The notes under the pieces: generated by a model
What the model was told of the DNA's origin: nothing
Seen by the model: the letters and a program-made list of their open reading frames with translations, nothing else
Database searches by the model: none
Shown: positions 1 to 5,813 of the stretch, in pieces
How positions within the stretch are numbered: the stretch's first letter is position 1
How the letters are laid out: every line of letters starts with the position of its first letter
Source: Candidatus Sphingobacterium stercoripullorum
GTDB taxonomy: Bacteria > Bacteroidota > Bacteroidia > Sphingobacteriales > Sphingobacteriaceae
DNA: 7,148 nt
Direction: 5' to 3'
NCBI GenBank assembly: GCA_019114715.1
Contig: DXEZ01000326.1
Location: 1-7,148 of the forward strand
Position numbers and translations under genes: made by a program

Positions 1-926
1 AGGCGCTTCTGCTGGAACTCGCGAAGTAAATCGTTAATCTTCTTGGTTTCTGGAACAAAATAAGGCTTGCGCATGATTCTTTTTAGGAGAATCTCCGAAT
101 CCTTACCGATGTATGGCAATATATCTTTGGCGTGCATCACACCCACTAGGTTGTCGATGTTTTCCTCGTAAATAGGGATCCTAGAATACCCTTCCTCGGT
201 TACCATATCTACGAAGTCACTCAAGCTATCGTTCACCTCAATGGCGACAATCTTGGTCCTAGGAACCATGATATTCTTAACGATACGCTCGTTGAAATCA
301 AAAACATTTTTGATCAGCTCATGCTCCGCATAATCGAGTGCACCACTCTCCCTCCCTTGGTCCAATAAATACTGCAGTTCCTCGGTCGTGTGCATGCTCT
401 CGGATGGGTTTACCTTGATTCCTATTAATCGCAATAGACCATTGGCAAAACCATTCAGAACAAAGATGATCGGTTTAAATACTATATAAAAGAACTTTAG
501 CGGCAGTGCCACACCCATGGTGGTAGCTACTGGCTTTTGTATAGCAATAGACTTTGGTGCTAACTCACCAAATACAATATGCAATACCGTAATAATGGAG
601 AAAGCTAGTACCAGGCCTATAGTTTTCACTATTGCTAAGCTGACATCTACGTCAAACAGTGCGAAAGCCTTATAAACCAGTTCAGACATAACAGCCTCAC
701 CGACCCAACCTAGGCCTAGTGAGGCTAGGGTAATACCCAGCTGCGTGGCAGCCAAATACCCGTCGAGATGTTCGGTTATATGCCTTGCTACATTCGCTAC
801 ACGGCTTCCAGTTTTTGCATGAATTTCAATTTGCGAAGCTCTTACTTTAACAATCGCAAACTCCGCTGCAACGAAAAAACCATTAGCTAGTACAAGAAAT
901 ATGGTCCAAAAAATCTCTATGCCCAT
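1..926 (-). CDS. CNNM/CorC-type 'hemolysin family' membrane protein with CBS domains (3' end cut by window)
   Basis: Integral inner-membrane protein of the DUF21(CNNM)-CBS family, whose members are linked to Mg2+/Co2+ export or homeostasis; 'hemolysin' is a historical label. I translated 308 codons from the ATG at 924-926 to the window edge without a stop. The DUF21 domain spans residues 1-190: an N-terminal membrane segment (about 5-25, with FVAAEFA at 18-24), a second hydrophobic stretch around 103-120 and the family hallmark FGELAPK at 119-125. A CBS domain follows from about residue 218 (IMVPRTK at 219-225, then GYSRIPIY and NLVGVMHAKDI). A second CBS domain begins near 280 and is cut off; the C-terminal CorC_HlyC domain would lie outside the window. 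The start fits the family and lies 13 nt after the pyrophosphatase stop codon, with no clear Shine-Dalgarno site, so co-transcription is likely. The transported ion cannot be told from the sequence. Confidence 0.93.
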   Translation of the reverse strand, partial: MGIEIFWTIFLVLANGFFVAAEFAIVKVRASQIEIHAKTGSRVANVARHITEHLDGYLAATQLGITLASLGLGWVGEAVMSELVYKAFALFDVDVSLAIVKTIGLVLAFSIITVLHIVFGELAPKSIAIQKPVATTMGVALPLKFFYIVFKPIIFVLNGFANGLLRLIGIKVNPSESMHTTEELQYLLDQGRESGALDYAEHELIKNVFDFNERIVKNIMVPRTKIVAIEVNDSLSDFVDMVTEEGYSRIPIYEENIDNLVGVMHAKDILPYIGKDSEILLKRIMRKPYFVPETKKINDLLREFQQKR

Positions 927-939
927 AACTATTCAATGT

Positions 940-1476
940 TTATTGAAAATCTTTTTTATACAGCTCCATCGCTTCAGTAACTACATTTAAAGCAAATGAA
1001 CGTCCATATAAATTTTCTATAGTTACGTTCTTTCCTTCAAGCTTCTTGTAGTCTTGGAAGAAACGAACGATTTCTTTCATCGTATGCGGCGGCAACTCGG
1101 ATAGGTCGTCGATGTAATTCACGGACATATCATTTTTTGCTACGGCAATAATTTTATCGTCTTGCTCGCCATTATCGATCATATGCATCACGCCTATAAC
1201 CTTGGCTTCAATCAAAGTCATAGGGTAGACATCTACCGAGCAGATAACAAGTATGTCTAACGGGTCTTTATCATCGCAGTACGTCTGGGGTATGAACCCG
1301 TAGTTTGCAGGATAAATAACAGAAGAGAATAATACTCTATCTACCATTATTAGTCCACTCTCTTTATCAATCTCGTACTTTGCTTTTGAATTTTTAGGAA
1401 TTTCAATAATTGCATTTACGGTGTCCGGCACATTATCGCCCGGCGAAACTTCGTGCCACGGATGTTTAATACTCAT
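940..1476 (-). CDS. ppa: Soluble inorganic pyrophosphatase, family I
   Basis: Cytoplasmic Mg2+-dependent enzyme that hydrolyses pyrophosphate to two phosphates, pulling biosynthetic reactions forward. At 178 aa it has the usual bacterial family I length. All active-site positions known from the E. coli enzyme have visible counterparts: E25, K33, E35 (in KYEID), R47, Y55 and Y59 (YPANYGFIPQT), the metal-binding aspartates D69, D71 and D74 (DKDPLDIL), D101, D106, K108, and Y143-K144. The only deviation from the textbook signature is Lys70 between the first two aspartates, where Gly/Ser/Asp/Asn is usual; I believe this is common in Bacteroidota. The gene lies 15-16 nt after the dedA-like stop and 13 nt before the CNNM-type gene, so the three probably form one operon. 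Confidence 0.97.
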   Translation of the reverse strand: MSIKHPWHEVSPGDNVPDTVNAIIEIPKNSKAKYEIDKESGLIMVDRVLFSSVIYPANYGFIPQTYCDDKDPLDILVICSVDVYPMTLIEAKVIGVMHMIDNGEQDDKIIAVAKNDMSVNYIDDLSELPPHTMKEIVRFFQDYKKLEGKNVTIENLYGRSFALNVVTEAMELYKKDFQ

Positions 1477-1492
1477 TAATCTGATTTATTTT

Positions 1493-2137
1493 TTATTTAT
1501 TTGATTCTCTTTTATGCTTTATCCAACGTTTCAGTAGGGCAATAGCTATAGGCAAAAACGCCAAAACTACCATTCCTACGATAATATATTCAATATAGTT
1601 GATAATTTCTGGGAAATGAACTCCTAGAAAATACCCTGACAAAGTCATTACGGAAACCCATAACAAGGCTCCCACTACATTGTATAGTACAAATTTCTTT
1701 AAGTTCAGTTGTACAACGCCTGCAAATATAGGTGCAAAAGTACGAATTATAGGAACATATCTCCCTATAATTAATGCAGTTCCACCGTATTTTTGAAAAA
1801 ACTCTTCCGCCATTACCACGTATTTCTTTTTAAACAGCAGAGAATCCTTTCTTTTGAATAACATGGGCCCGGTTCTATAACCAAACCAATAGCCTATAAA
1901 GTTCCCCCCTATAGCAGCAAAAAGTATTCCGAAATACATTGTAACAATCCCTACATCTACTTTCTCTAGTGCACAAAACAGCCCCGCTAGAAATAGCAGG
2001 TAATCCCCTGGAAGGAAAAACCCAAAGAACACCCCGGTTTCAAATAAAACAATCAGGCATACGATATAAAATCCTCCGTGACTCAACAAGTACTCAGGAT
2101 CTATCCATTGCTGAAAGTGCATGAAAAATTCTTGCAT
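1493..2137 (-). CDS. DedA-family inner-membrane protein (SNARE-associated/VTT domain)
   Basis: Polytopic membrane protein of the DedA superfamily. Family members support membrane-potential homeostasis, drug and alkaline-pH tolerance, and in several bacteria recycling (flipping) of undecaprenyl phosphate or other lipids. The 214-aa length is typical. Key residues are in place: E33 in FETG, D45 in FLPGDYLL, the GNFIGYWFGYRTG segment (78-90), and R126 and R132 in GRYVPIIRTFAPIFAG. Their spacing (E+12=D, R+6=R) equals that of the functionally essential E39/D51/R130/R136 of E. coli YqjA/YghB. Hydrophobic stretches lie at about 22-57, 62-85, 120-142 and 150-200, with a basic C-terminus (RWIKHKRE). 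A second Met at residue 6 is an alternative start, but the first ATG is preferred. The gene probably starts the dedA-ppa-CNNM operon; the substrate in this organism is unknown. Confidence 0.93.
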   Translation of the reverse strand: MQEFFMHFQQWIDPEYLLSHGGFYIVCLIVLFETGVFFGFFLPGDYLLFLAGLFCALEKVDVGIVTMYFGILFAAIGGNFIGYWFGYRTGPMLFKRKDSLLFKKKYVVMAEEFFQKYGGTALIIGRYVPIIRTFAPIFAGVVQLNLKKFVLYNVVGALLWVSVMTLSGYFLGVHFPEIINYIEYIIVGMVVLAFLPIAIALLKRWIKHKRESNK

Positions 2138-2215
2138 AAGCTGCTAAGTTGAATGGGAGCTATTTGCCAAAGAGTATACTAAAGGAAGGTACATGGGTGA
2201 TCATTACATTTAATG

Positions 2216-2632
2216 CTAGGCGTTACGGCTTGTCACCTCAGTAACGGCCTCACGGATGTCCTTGGCAATCTGATTCATCTGCTCTTGTGTAAAGGATAGC
2301 TTGGGAAGTGAAAAGTCCATGTCGCTCACCTTATCGATGGGCAATAGATGAATATGGGTATGTGGAACCTCAAGTCCCACCACTGCTACTCCAATGCGGT
2401 TGCAGTCGAAGACTTTCTTCATTCCTTGGGCAACCAGCTTGGCAAACATCCACAATCCTAAATATTCGTCGTCCTGGATATCAAAAATATAATCCGTTGG
2501 ATTCTTTGGTATAACCAGTACATGTCCTTTGCTGATCGGCTGAATGTCTAAAAACGCTAAATATTCATTGCTTTCAGCTACTTTATAGGAAGGTATCTCA
2601 CCTGAAACGATTTTAGAAAATATTGTAGACAT
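2216..2632 (-). CDS. HIT-family (histidine triad) nucleotide-binding protein, Hint-like
   Basis: Small cytoplasmic member of the HIT superfamily; such enzymes hydrolyse AMP-lysine/phosphoramidate or dinucleotide substrates through a nucleotidyl-histidine intermediate. At 138 aa it has the normal Hint/HIT length. The N-terminus carries the family pattern IFSKIVSGEIPSYKV (4-18), then LAFLDIQPISKGHVLVIPK (25-43, with the upstream histidine H37). The catalytic triad motif is HTHIHLLP, H91-H93-H95. The Ser seen three residues before the triad in human Hint1 is Glu88 here (GLEVPH), a form I associate with Bacteroidota HIT proteins. It lies downstream of greA in the same direction across a 190-nt gap containing a terminator-like hairpin and its own promoter-like box, so it can probably be transcribed independently. 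Exact substrate is not predictable. Confidence 0.95.
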   Translation of the reverse strand: MSTIFSKIVSGEIPSYKVAESNEYLAFLDIQPISKGHVLVIPKNPTDYIFDIQDDEYLGLWMFAKLVAQGMKKVFDCNRIGVAVVGLEVPHTHIHLLPIDKVSDMDFSLPKLSFTQEQMNQIAKDIREAVTEVTSRNA

Positions 2633-2654
2633 ATTTTTTATTCTGATATAAAGG

Positions 2655-2662
2655 CAAATATA
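2655..2662 (-). promoter_or_regulatory. Candidate Bacteroidota-type -7 promoter box for the HIT gene
   Basis: On the minus strand this reads TATATTTG, an exact match to the Bacteroidota -7 consensus TAnnTTTG. It ends 22 nt before the HIT start codon, giving a short, A-rich leader (GAATAAAAAAT before ATG). No convincing TTTG/TTG -33 element lies at the expected distance; a TTG only 8 nt upstream is too close. In AT-rich DNA the motif can occur by chance, so support is moderate. Confidence 0.42.
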
Positions 2663-2704
2663 TAAAATTTCAAGTTGGGATTGCTGTTTTTGCCTAAATT
2701 TCCA

Positions 2705-2737
2705 AAGTATCTATGGAGTGATTCCCCATAGATACTT
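2705..2737. repeat. Perfect 12-bp inverted repeat with 9-nt spacer between greA and the HIT gene
   Basis: AAGTATCTATGG (2705-2716) is the exact reverse complement of CCATAGATACTT (2726-2737), with a 9-nt spacer. No T-run follows on either strand, so it is not a classical intrinsic terminator. It lies after the greA terminator candidate and 43 nt upstream of the HIT promoter-like box, so it could be an operator-like palindrome or an RNA hairpin in read-through transcripts. A smaller palindrome CATTAATAATG (2738-2748) abuts it. Confidence 0.7.
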
Positions 2738-2769
2738 CATTAATAATGTGGGGATAGACTTCTTATTAT

Positions 2770-2808
2770 AAAAATGTGCTCTGTGCAGTTATGGCAGAAC
2801 TGCACATA
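2770..2808 (-). terminator. Probable intrinsic terminator of greA
   Basis: Just downstream of the greA stop, the minus-strand transcript can form a perfect 9-bp stem, TGTGCAGTT/AACTGCACA (2806-2798 with 2790-2782), with a 7-nt loop. A five-T run (2774-2770) comes 7 nt after the stem. An alternative outer stem, ATGTGC with GCACAT (2808-2803 with 2779-2774), abuts the T-run directly. Either form is terminator-like; the spacing of the stronger stem from the T-run is not ideal. Confidence 0.55.
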
Positions 2809-2822
2809 ACTACATTGAAAGT

Positions 2823-3296
2823 CTAACGGGATATCTCCAAGATCTCCAGCTCCATCTTTCCTGCTGGAACCTGCACCTCGGCTACATCACCTACGGATTT
2901 ACCGAGTAGACCTTGTGCAATTGGGGAGTTTACTGAGATCTTCCCAGATTTCATATCTGCTTCGGTCTCTGCTACCAGCTGAAAGGTCATCACCGCGTTG
3001 TTCCCTTTATTGCGGATTTTCACAATAGAGAGCGCTAGGACCTTGGATGTATCGATGGTCGATTCATCCAATAGGCGAGCATGCGCTAGGGCATCTTCAA
3101 GCTGTGCAATTTTCGCCTCGTGATGTCCCTGAGCTTCTTTTGCAGCATCGTACTCTGCATTCTCGGATAAGTCTCCTTTATCCCGAGCTTCTGATATGGC
3201 TTTGGCAATATTCGCCCTTCCTTCTGTCTTTAAGTAATGAAGCTCCTCTTTAAGCTTATCAAGACCTTCTTGACTGTAATATCTTATTTCTGCCAT
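2823..3296 (-). CDS. greA: Transcription elongation factor GreA
   Basis: Cytoplasmic factor that enters the RNA polymerase secondary channel and stimulates cleavage of backtracked RNA, releasing stalled complexes. The 157-aa length is normal. Residues 1-75 form the N-terminal antiparallel coiled coil (EGLDKLKEELHYLKTE) whose tip carries the acidic loop GDLSENAEYDAAKE at 41-54; D42 and E45 match the cleavage-promoting D41/E44 of E. coli GreA. The C-terminal FKBP-like domain is at about 80-157, with SPIAQGLLGKSVGDVAEV at 124-141 being characteristic. The Asp/Glu tip and length favour GreA over GreB, and there is no sign of a Gfh-type altered tip. The ATG follows an AT-rich leader (AATAAATT) without a clear Shine-Dalgarno site. 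It begins about 30 nt after a terminator-like hairpin, which makes its own regulation interesting. A terminator candidate follows the stop codon. Confidence 0.97.
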   Translation of the reverse strand: MAEIRYYSQEGLDKLKEELHYLKTEGRANIAKAISEARDKGDLSENAEYDAAKEAQGHHEAKIAQLEDALAHARLLDESTIDTSKVLALSIVKIRNKGNNAVMTFQLVAETEADMKSGKISVNSPIAQGLLGKSVGDVAEVQVPAGKMELEILEISR

Positions 3297-3321
3297 AATT
3301 TATTCATTCGTTTTAAAACTA

Positions 3322-3366
3322 TAAAAAGACAAGACCACATCGTTCCAAATGGACAATATGGTCTTG
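3322..3366 (-). terminator. Intrinsic-terminator-like hairpin between the response regulator and greA
   Basis: Reading the minus strand, CAAGACCATAT (3366-3356) pairs with ATGTGGTCTTG (3340-3330): eight outer pairs are perfect, then one mismatch and two more pairs. TCTTTTTA (3329-3322) follows immediately, the classic stem plus U-tract layout. It most simply ends the S9-like/kinase/regulator transcript. It also sits only about 26 nt before the greA ATG, leaving little room for a promoter between them, so it may instead lie in a greA leader. Confidence 0.68.
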
Positions 3367-3411
3367 CTCGCTATCAAGACGAAGATAAGCAATTTATTAA
3401 TAAATCAAAAA

Positions 3412-4122
3412 CTATTCTTCCGGATTAAGTCCCGTATCGAACTTGTAGCCAAGCCCTCGAACGGTCTTTAAGTGAAACGGCTTATCTGGATTATCTTCTA
3501 TTTTCTTACGTAATCTCACCACATGCATATCTAAAGTCCGGGTGTTGACATTAGAGCTATACCCCCAAACGGCCTCCATTAGCTCCTCACGCGTTACATC
3601 ACGTGCGGCATTCTGCAGGAAATACAACAGTATACGGTTCTCTAATATGGTAAGTTCTATTTTCTTATCGTTCTTTACTATGGAGTGGATATTAGGGTGG
3701 TGCTCCGCATTTCCAAATCTATAAACGTTATCCTCCTCTTTGGGCAAGAAATAACGGACTTTATTTTCTATCATCGCCACCAATACGTCCATATTAAACG
3801 GTTTGGTGATGTAATCGGTAACGCCAATGCTGTAGGCGTCGATCTTATCGACGTCTTGCGACTTAGCGGTCATCATGATTACTATATTTTTAAATCCCGC
3901 CTCGCGAACAGCCTGACACACCTCGTTCCCTTCTTTCCCTGGCAACATCCAGTCTAAAAGCACCACATCGGGTTGTTCTTTTAAGATTAACTTCTCTGCC
4001 TCGGTCCCATCCCCACATTGCAACACACGATACTGTTCAGACTGCAAACGATGCGCTACTAGAAACCTTAAATTTTCATCGTCCTCAACAACTGCAATCG
4101 TAATTTCTTTATTTTTATCCAT
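3412..4122 (-). CDS. OmpR/PhoB-family response regulator
   Basis: Cytoplasmic DNA-binding partner of the adjacent histidine kinase. The 236-aa protein has a receiver domain at about 7-122 with the acidic pair D14/D15, phospho-acceptor D57 (VVLLDWMLPG), switch residue T85, and Y104 plus the conserved K107 (DYITKPF). A winged-helix domain occupies about 135-232, with the OmpR-type recognition region TREELMEAVWGY (177-188), RTLDMHVVRLRKKIE and the C-terminal hairpin TVRGLGYKF. All phosphorylation residues are present, so it should be a functional regulator. The sequence resembles the RprY-like regulators of Bacteroidota, but I do not assign a symbol. It starts 8 nt after the kinase stop codon, showing translational coupling or at least a shared transcript. 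Its target genes cannot be inferred from this window. Confidence 0.96.
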   Translation of the reverse strand: MDKNKEITIAVVEDDENLRFLVAHRLQSEQYRVLQCGDGTEAEKLILKEQPDVVLLDWMLPGKEGNEVCQAVREAGFKNIVIMMTAKSQDVDKIDAYSIGVTDYITKPFNMDVLVAMIENKVRYFLPKEEDNVYRFGNAEHHPNIHSIVKNDKKIELTILENRILLYFLQNAARDVTREELMEAVWGYSSNVNTRTLDMHVVRLRKKIEDNPDKPFHLKTVRGLGYKFDTGLNPEE

Positions 4123-4130
4123 GACTCTTG

Positions 4131-5801
4131 TTAGTTTTTAAAGTTAAGCGGAAAAGTCAAAGTAAATGTTGTCCCCACTCCAACTTCACTACTCACCTTT
4201 ATTTCTCCTCCCATAAATTCGGTTATCTCTTTACAAAAGGCAAGTCCAAGCCCAATGCTTCCTTGCTGATTAAATTGATTTTTCACCCGATAAAATTTAT
4301 TAAACACTTTACCGAGCTCTTTTTTATCTATACCAATTCCTTTGTCCCTAAATATAAAAACAAAATTCCTTTTATTCTGAAAAATCTTAACATCTAATGT
4401 TTTATTGTTGATCTCAGAATATTTATAGGCATTATCTATTAAATTTTGAAAGACACTACCGAGTAAAACCGGATCTGCGTAGAGCTTCCTCTGCACATCA
4501 ATGGAGTAGGAGATCTTCATATCTGTGTATTTCAGCTTATTGGCTGAAAATATCTGCTCTCCGAATTCTTTGATATCCACCTCTTCCCCTTTAAAGCGGA
4601 TTGATTTGTTTTCAATCTGCGTGAAAGACAGCAGCGTATTCATTAAGTTGTTGAGCTTATCGGCCTCCTGATCGAGGATCTTTCCGTATAGATCCTGCTC
4701 CTGTCGGCTCAGCTCCTTGGCACTTTTGATGTTGTTGCCAGCGATTTTAATGACGCTCACTGGGGTTTTAAACTCGTGCGTTAGATTGTTTATGAAATCA
4801 TACTGCAAAGCATATAACTTGCTATTGGTAGTGACATTTCGGAAAATAAGATAAACAATTAAAAGCAAAACTAGGTATAGAAAGCATAAAACTAATACCA
4901 CGGGAACGAATTTCCTATTGATTTCCTTACTTATAAAAAGCTCGGAGGTATCAAACTGTAGTTTGTATTCGGATAGCACGCCCGGCAGCAGTAGATCGGT
5001 CTGCATGTAAACGGGGCTCTCTTGCAGGGTCCCCTCGACAATGGGCACAATCTCTATGCTCTCGTATAAGTTGGGGTATTTATTGATGATTTTTATTTTC
5101 TGCGGGTCTATATTAAAGACCATCATATCCTGGTCGTAACTGGTCTCAGGCATATCACCACGGATCATCAAATCCTTATAAGCTGTCAAATCGCTGAGCC
5201 TGGGAATATTCATATAGGCGATCTTCCCCGGGTTGATACTGTAGAAGACTTTAAAGATTTCGTTATCTGTAAGCCGGGTGGTCTCATCCACGCGGTCTAA
5301 GAAGCTCACCAGCTTTAGAGCCGTATTATTAAAATCGTCTATATATTCTTTACTCTGCTCCTCGGGTATCTTCTTCTTCTTGAAGCGAAATTCCTCGTCC
5401 AAAAAGAAGGTATGGATAGATTTTAGGTGAATTAGCAGGTTATTGAACTTAACGCCCGTAGGTATAGAGTCGTTATTGGCAAGGACGATATCGTAAAATA
5501 CCATATCCTCAACAAAGGGATAGCGTCGCAGGACCTGGTTGGCATATTCGGCGGCAAGATCAGCATCCATATACCCCTGGTAATAGGAAATTTCGGGGAT
5601 GCGCTTATCGAAAAACTCGTTAAACAGCACAATCGACTCATCGTACACCTCCACCTTGCGGTTATTAAAATCCGAGGTCACATTATTTCGCACCGTACTA
5701 CGGGCCAGCAATACAGATACCAAGAACAGGGCCGTAATGAAAATTACCGAGGAAACCAGTAAACCGAAGTTCTTTTTATAACCTGTATTGACTTTCTTCA
5801 T
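4131..5801 (-). CDS. Two-TM sensor histidine kinase with large, unrecognised extracytoplasmic domain
   Basis: Inner-membrane kinase that should autophosphorylate on His342 and pass phosphate to the downstream OmpR-type regulator. Of the 556 residues, TM1 is about 14-33 and TM2 about 298-320. Between them lie roughly 264 residues of presumed periplasmic sensor, which I cannot match to PAS, Cache or other named folds by eye; it is rich in Asp, Tyr and Lys with a basic patch RFKKKKIPEE at 139-148. There is no clear HAMP domain: TM2 runs almost directly into the HisKA region (DFINNLTHEFKTPVSVI, H342). The catalytic domain has the N box (QNLIDNAYKYS, N453/N457), G1 box (DKGIGI, 486-491), F box (FNKFYRV, 500-506) and G2 box (GSIGLGL, 514-520). 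The gene starts 12 nt after the S9-like stop codon (leader AGGGCGGT, a weak Shine-Dalgarno candidate) and ends 8 nt before the regulator. Confidence 0.96.
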   Translation of the reverse strand: MKKVNTGYKKNFGLLVSSVIFITALFLVSVLLARSTVRNNVTSDFNNRKVEVYDESIVLFNEFFDKRIPEISYYQGYMDADLAAEYANQVLRRYPFVEDMVFYDIVLANNDSIPTGVKFNNLLIHLKSIHTFFLDEEFRFKKKKIPEEQSKEYIDDFNNTALKLVSFLDRVDETTRLTDNEIFKVFYSINPGKIAYMNIPRLSDLTAYKDLMIRGDMPETSYDQDMMVFNIDPQKIKIINKYPNLYESIEIVPIVEGTLQESPVYMQTDLLLPGVLSEYKLQFDTSELFISKEINRKFVPVVLVLCFLYLVLLLIVYLIFRNVTTNSKLYALQYDFINNLTHEFKTPVSVIKIAGNNIKSAKELSRQEQDLYGKILDQEADKLNNLMNTLLSFTQIENKSIRFKGEEVDIKEFGEQIFSANKLKYTDMKISYSIDVQRKLYADPVLLGSVFQNLIDNAYKYSEINNKTLDVKIFQNKRNFVFIFRDKGIGIDKKELGKVFNKFYRVKNQFNQQGSIGLGLAFCKEITEFMGGEIKVSSEVGVGTTFTLTFPLNFKN

Positions 5802-5813
5802 ACCGCCCTAATT

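Noticed and set aside
1258..1276. Lys70 in the pyrophosphatase signature as a sign of inactivity
   Set aside because: All three metal-binding aspartates and the other active-site positions are present; the Lys position is not catalytic and is probably a lineage feature.
2168..2176. Promoter-like TACTCTTTG (minus strand) upstream of the dedA-like gene
   Set aside because: It has three bases between TA and TTTG instead of two, and no -33 element at a sensible distance; the 78-nt gap shows no other clear signal or terminator hairpin.
3685..3957. Plus-strand open frame of 90 codons
   Set aside because: It lies wholly antisense to the response regulator, whose domain motifs are unambiguous, and its product shows no recognisable motif.
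4128..4397. Plus-strand open frame of 89 codons
   Set aside because: It is antisense to the kinase ATP-binding domain; the long frame comes from AT-rich Lys/Asn/Phe codons read in reverse.
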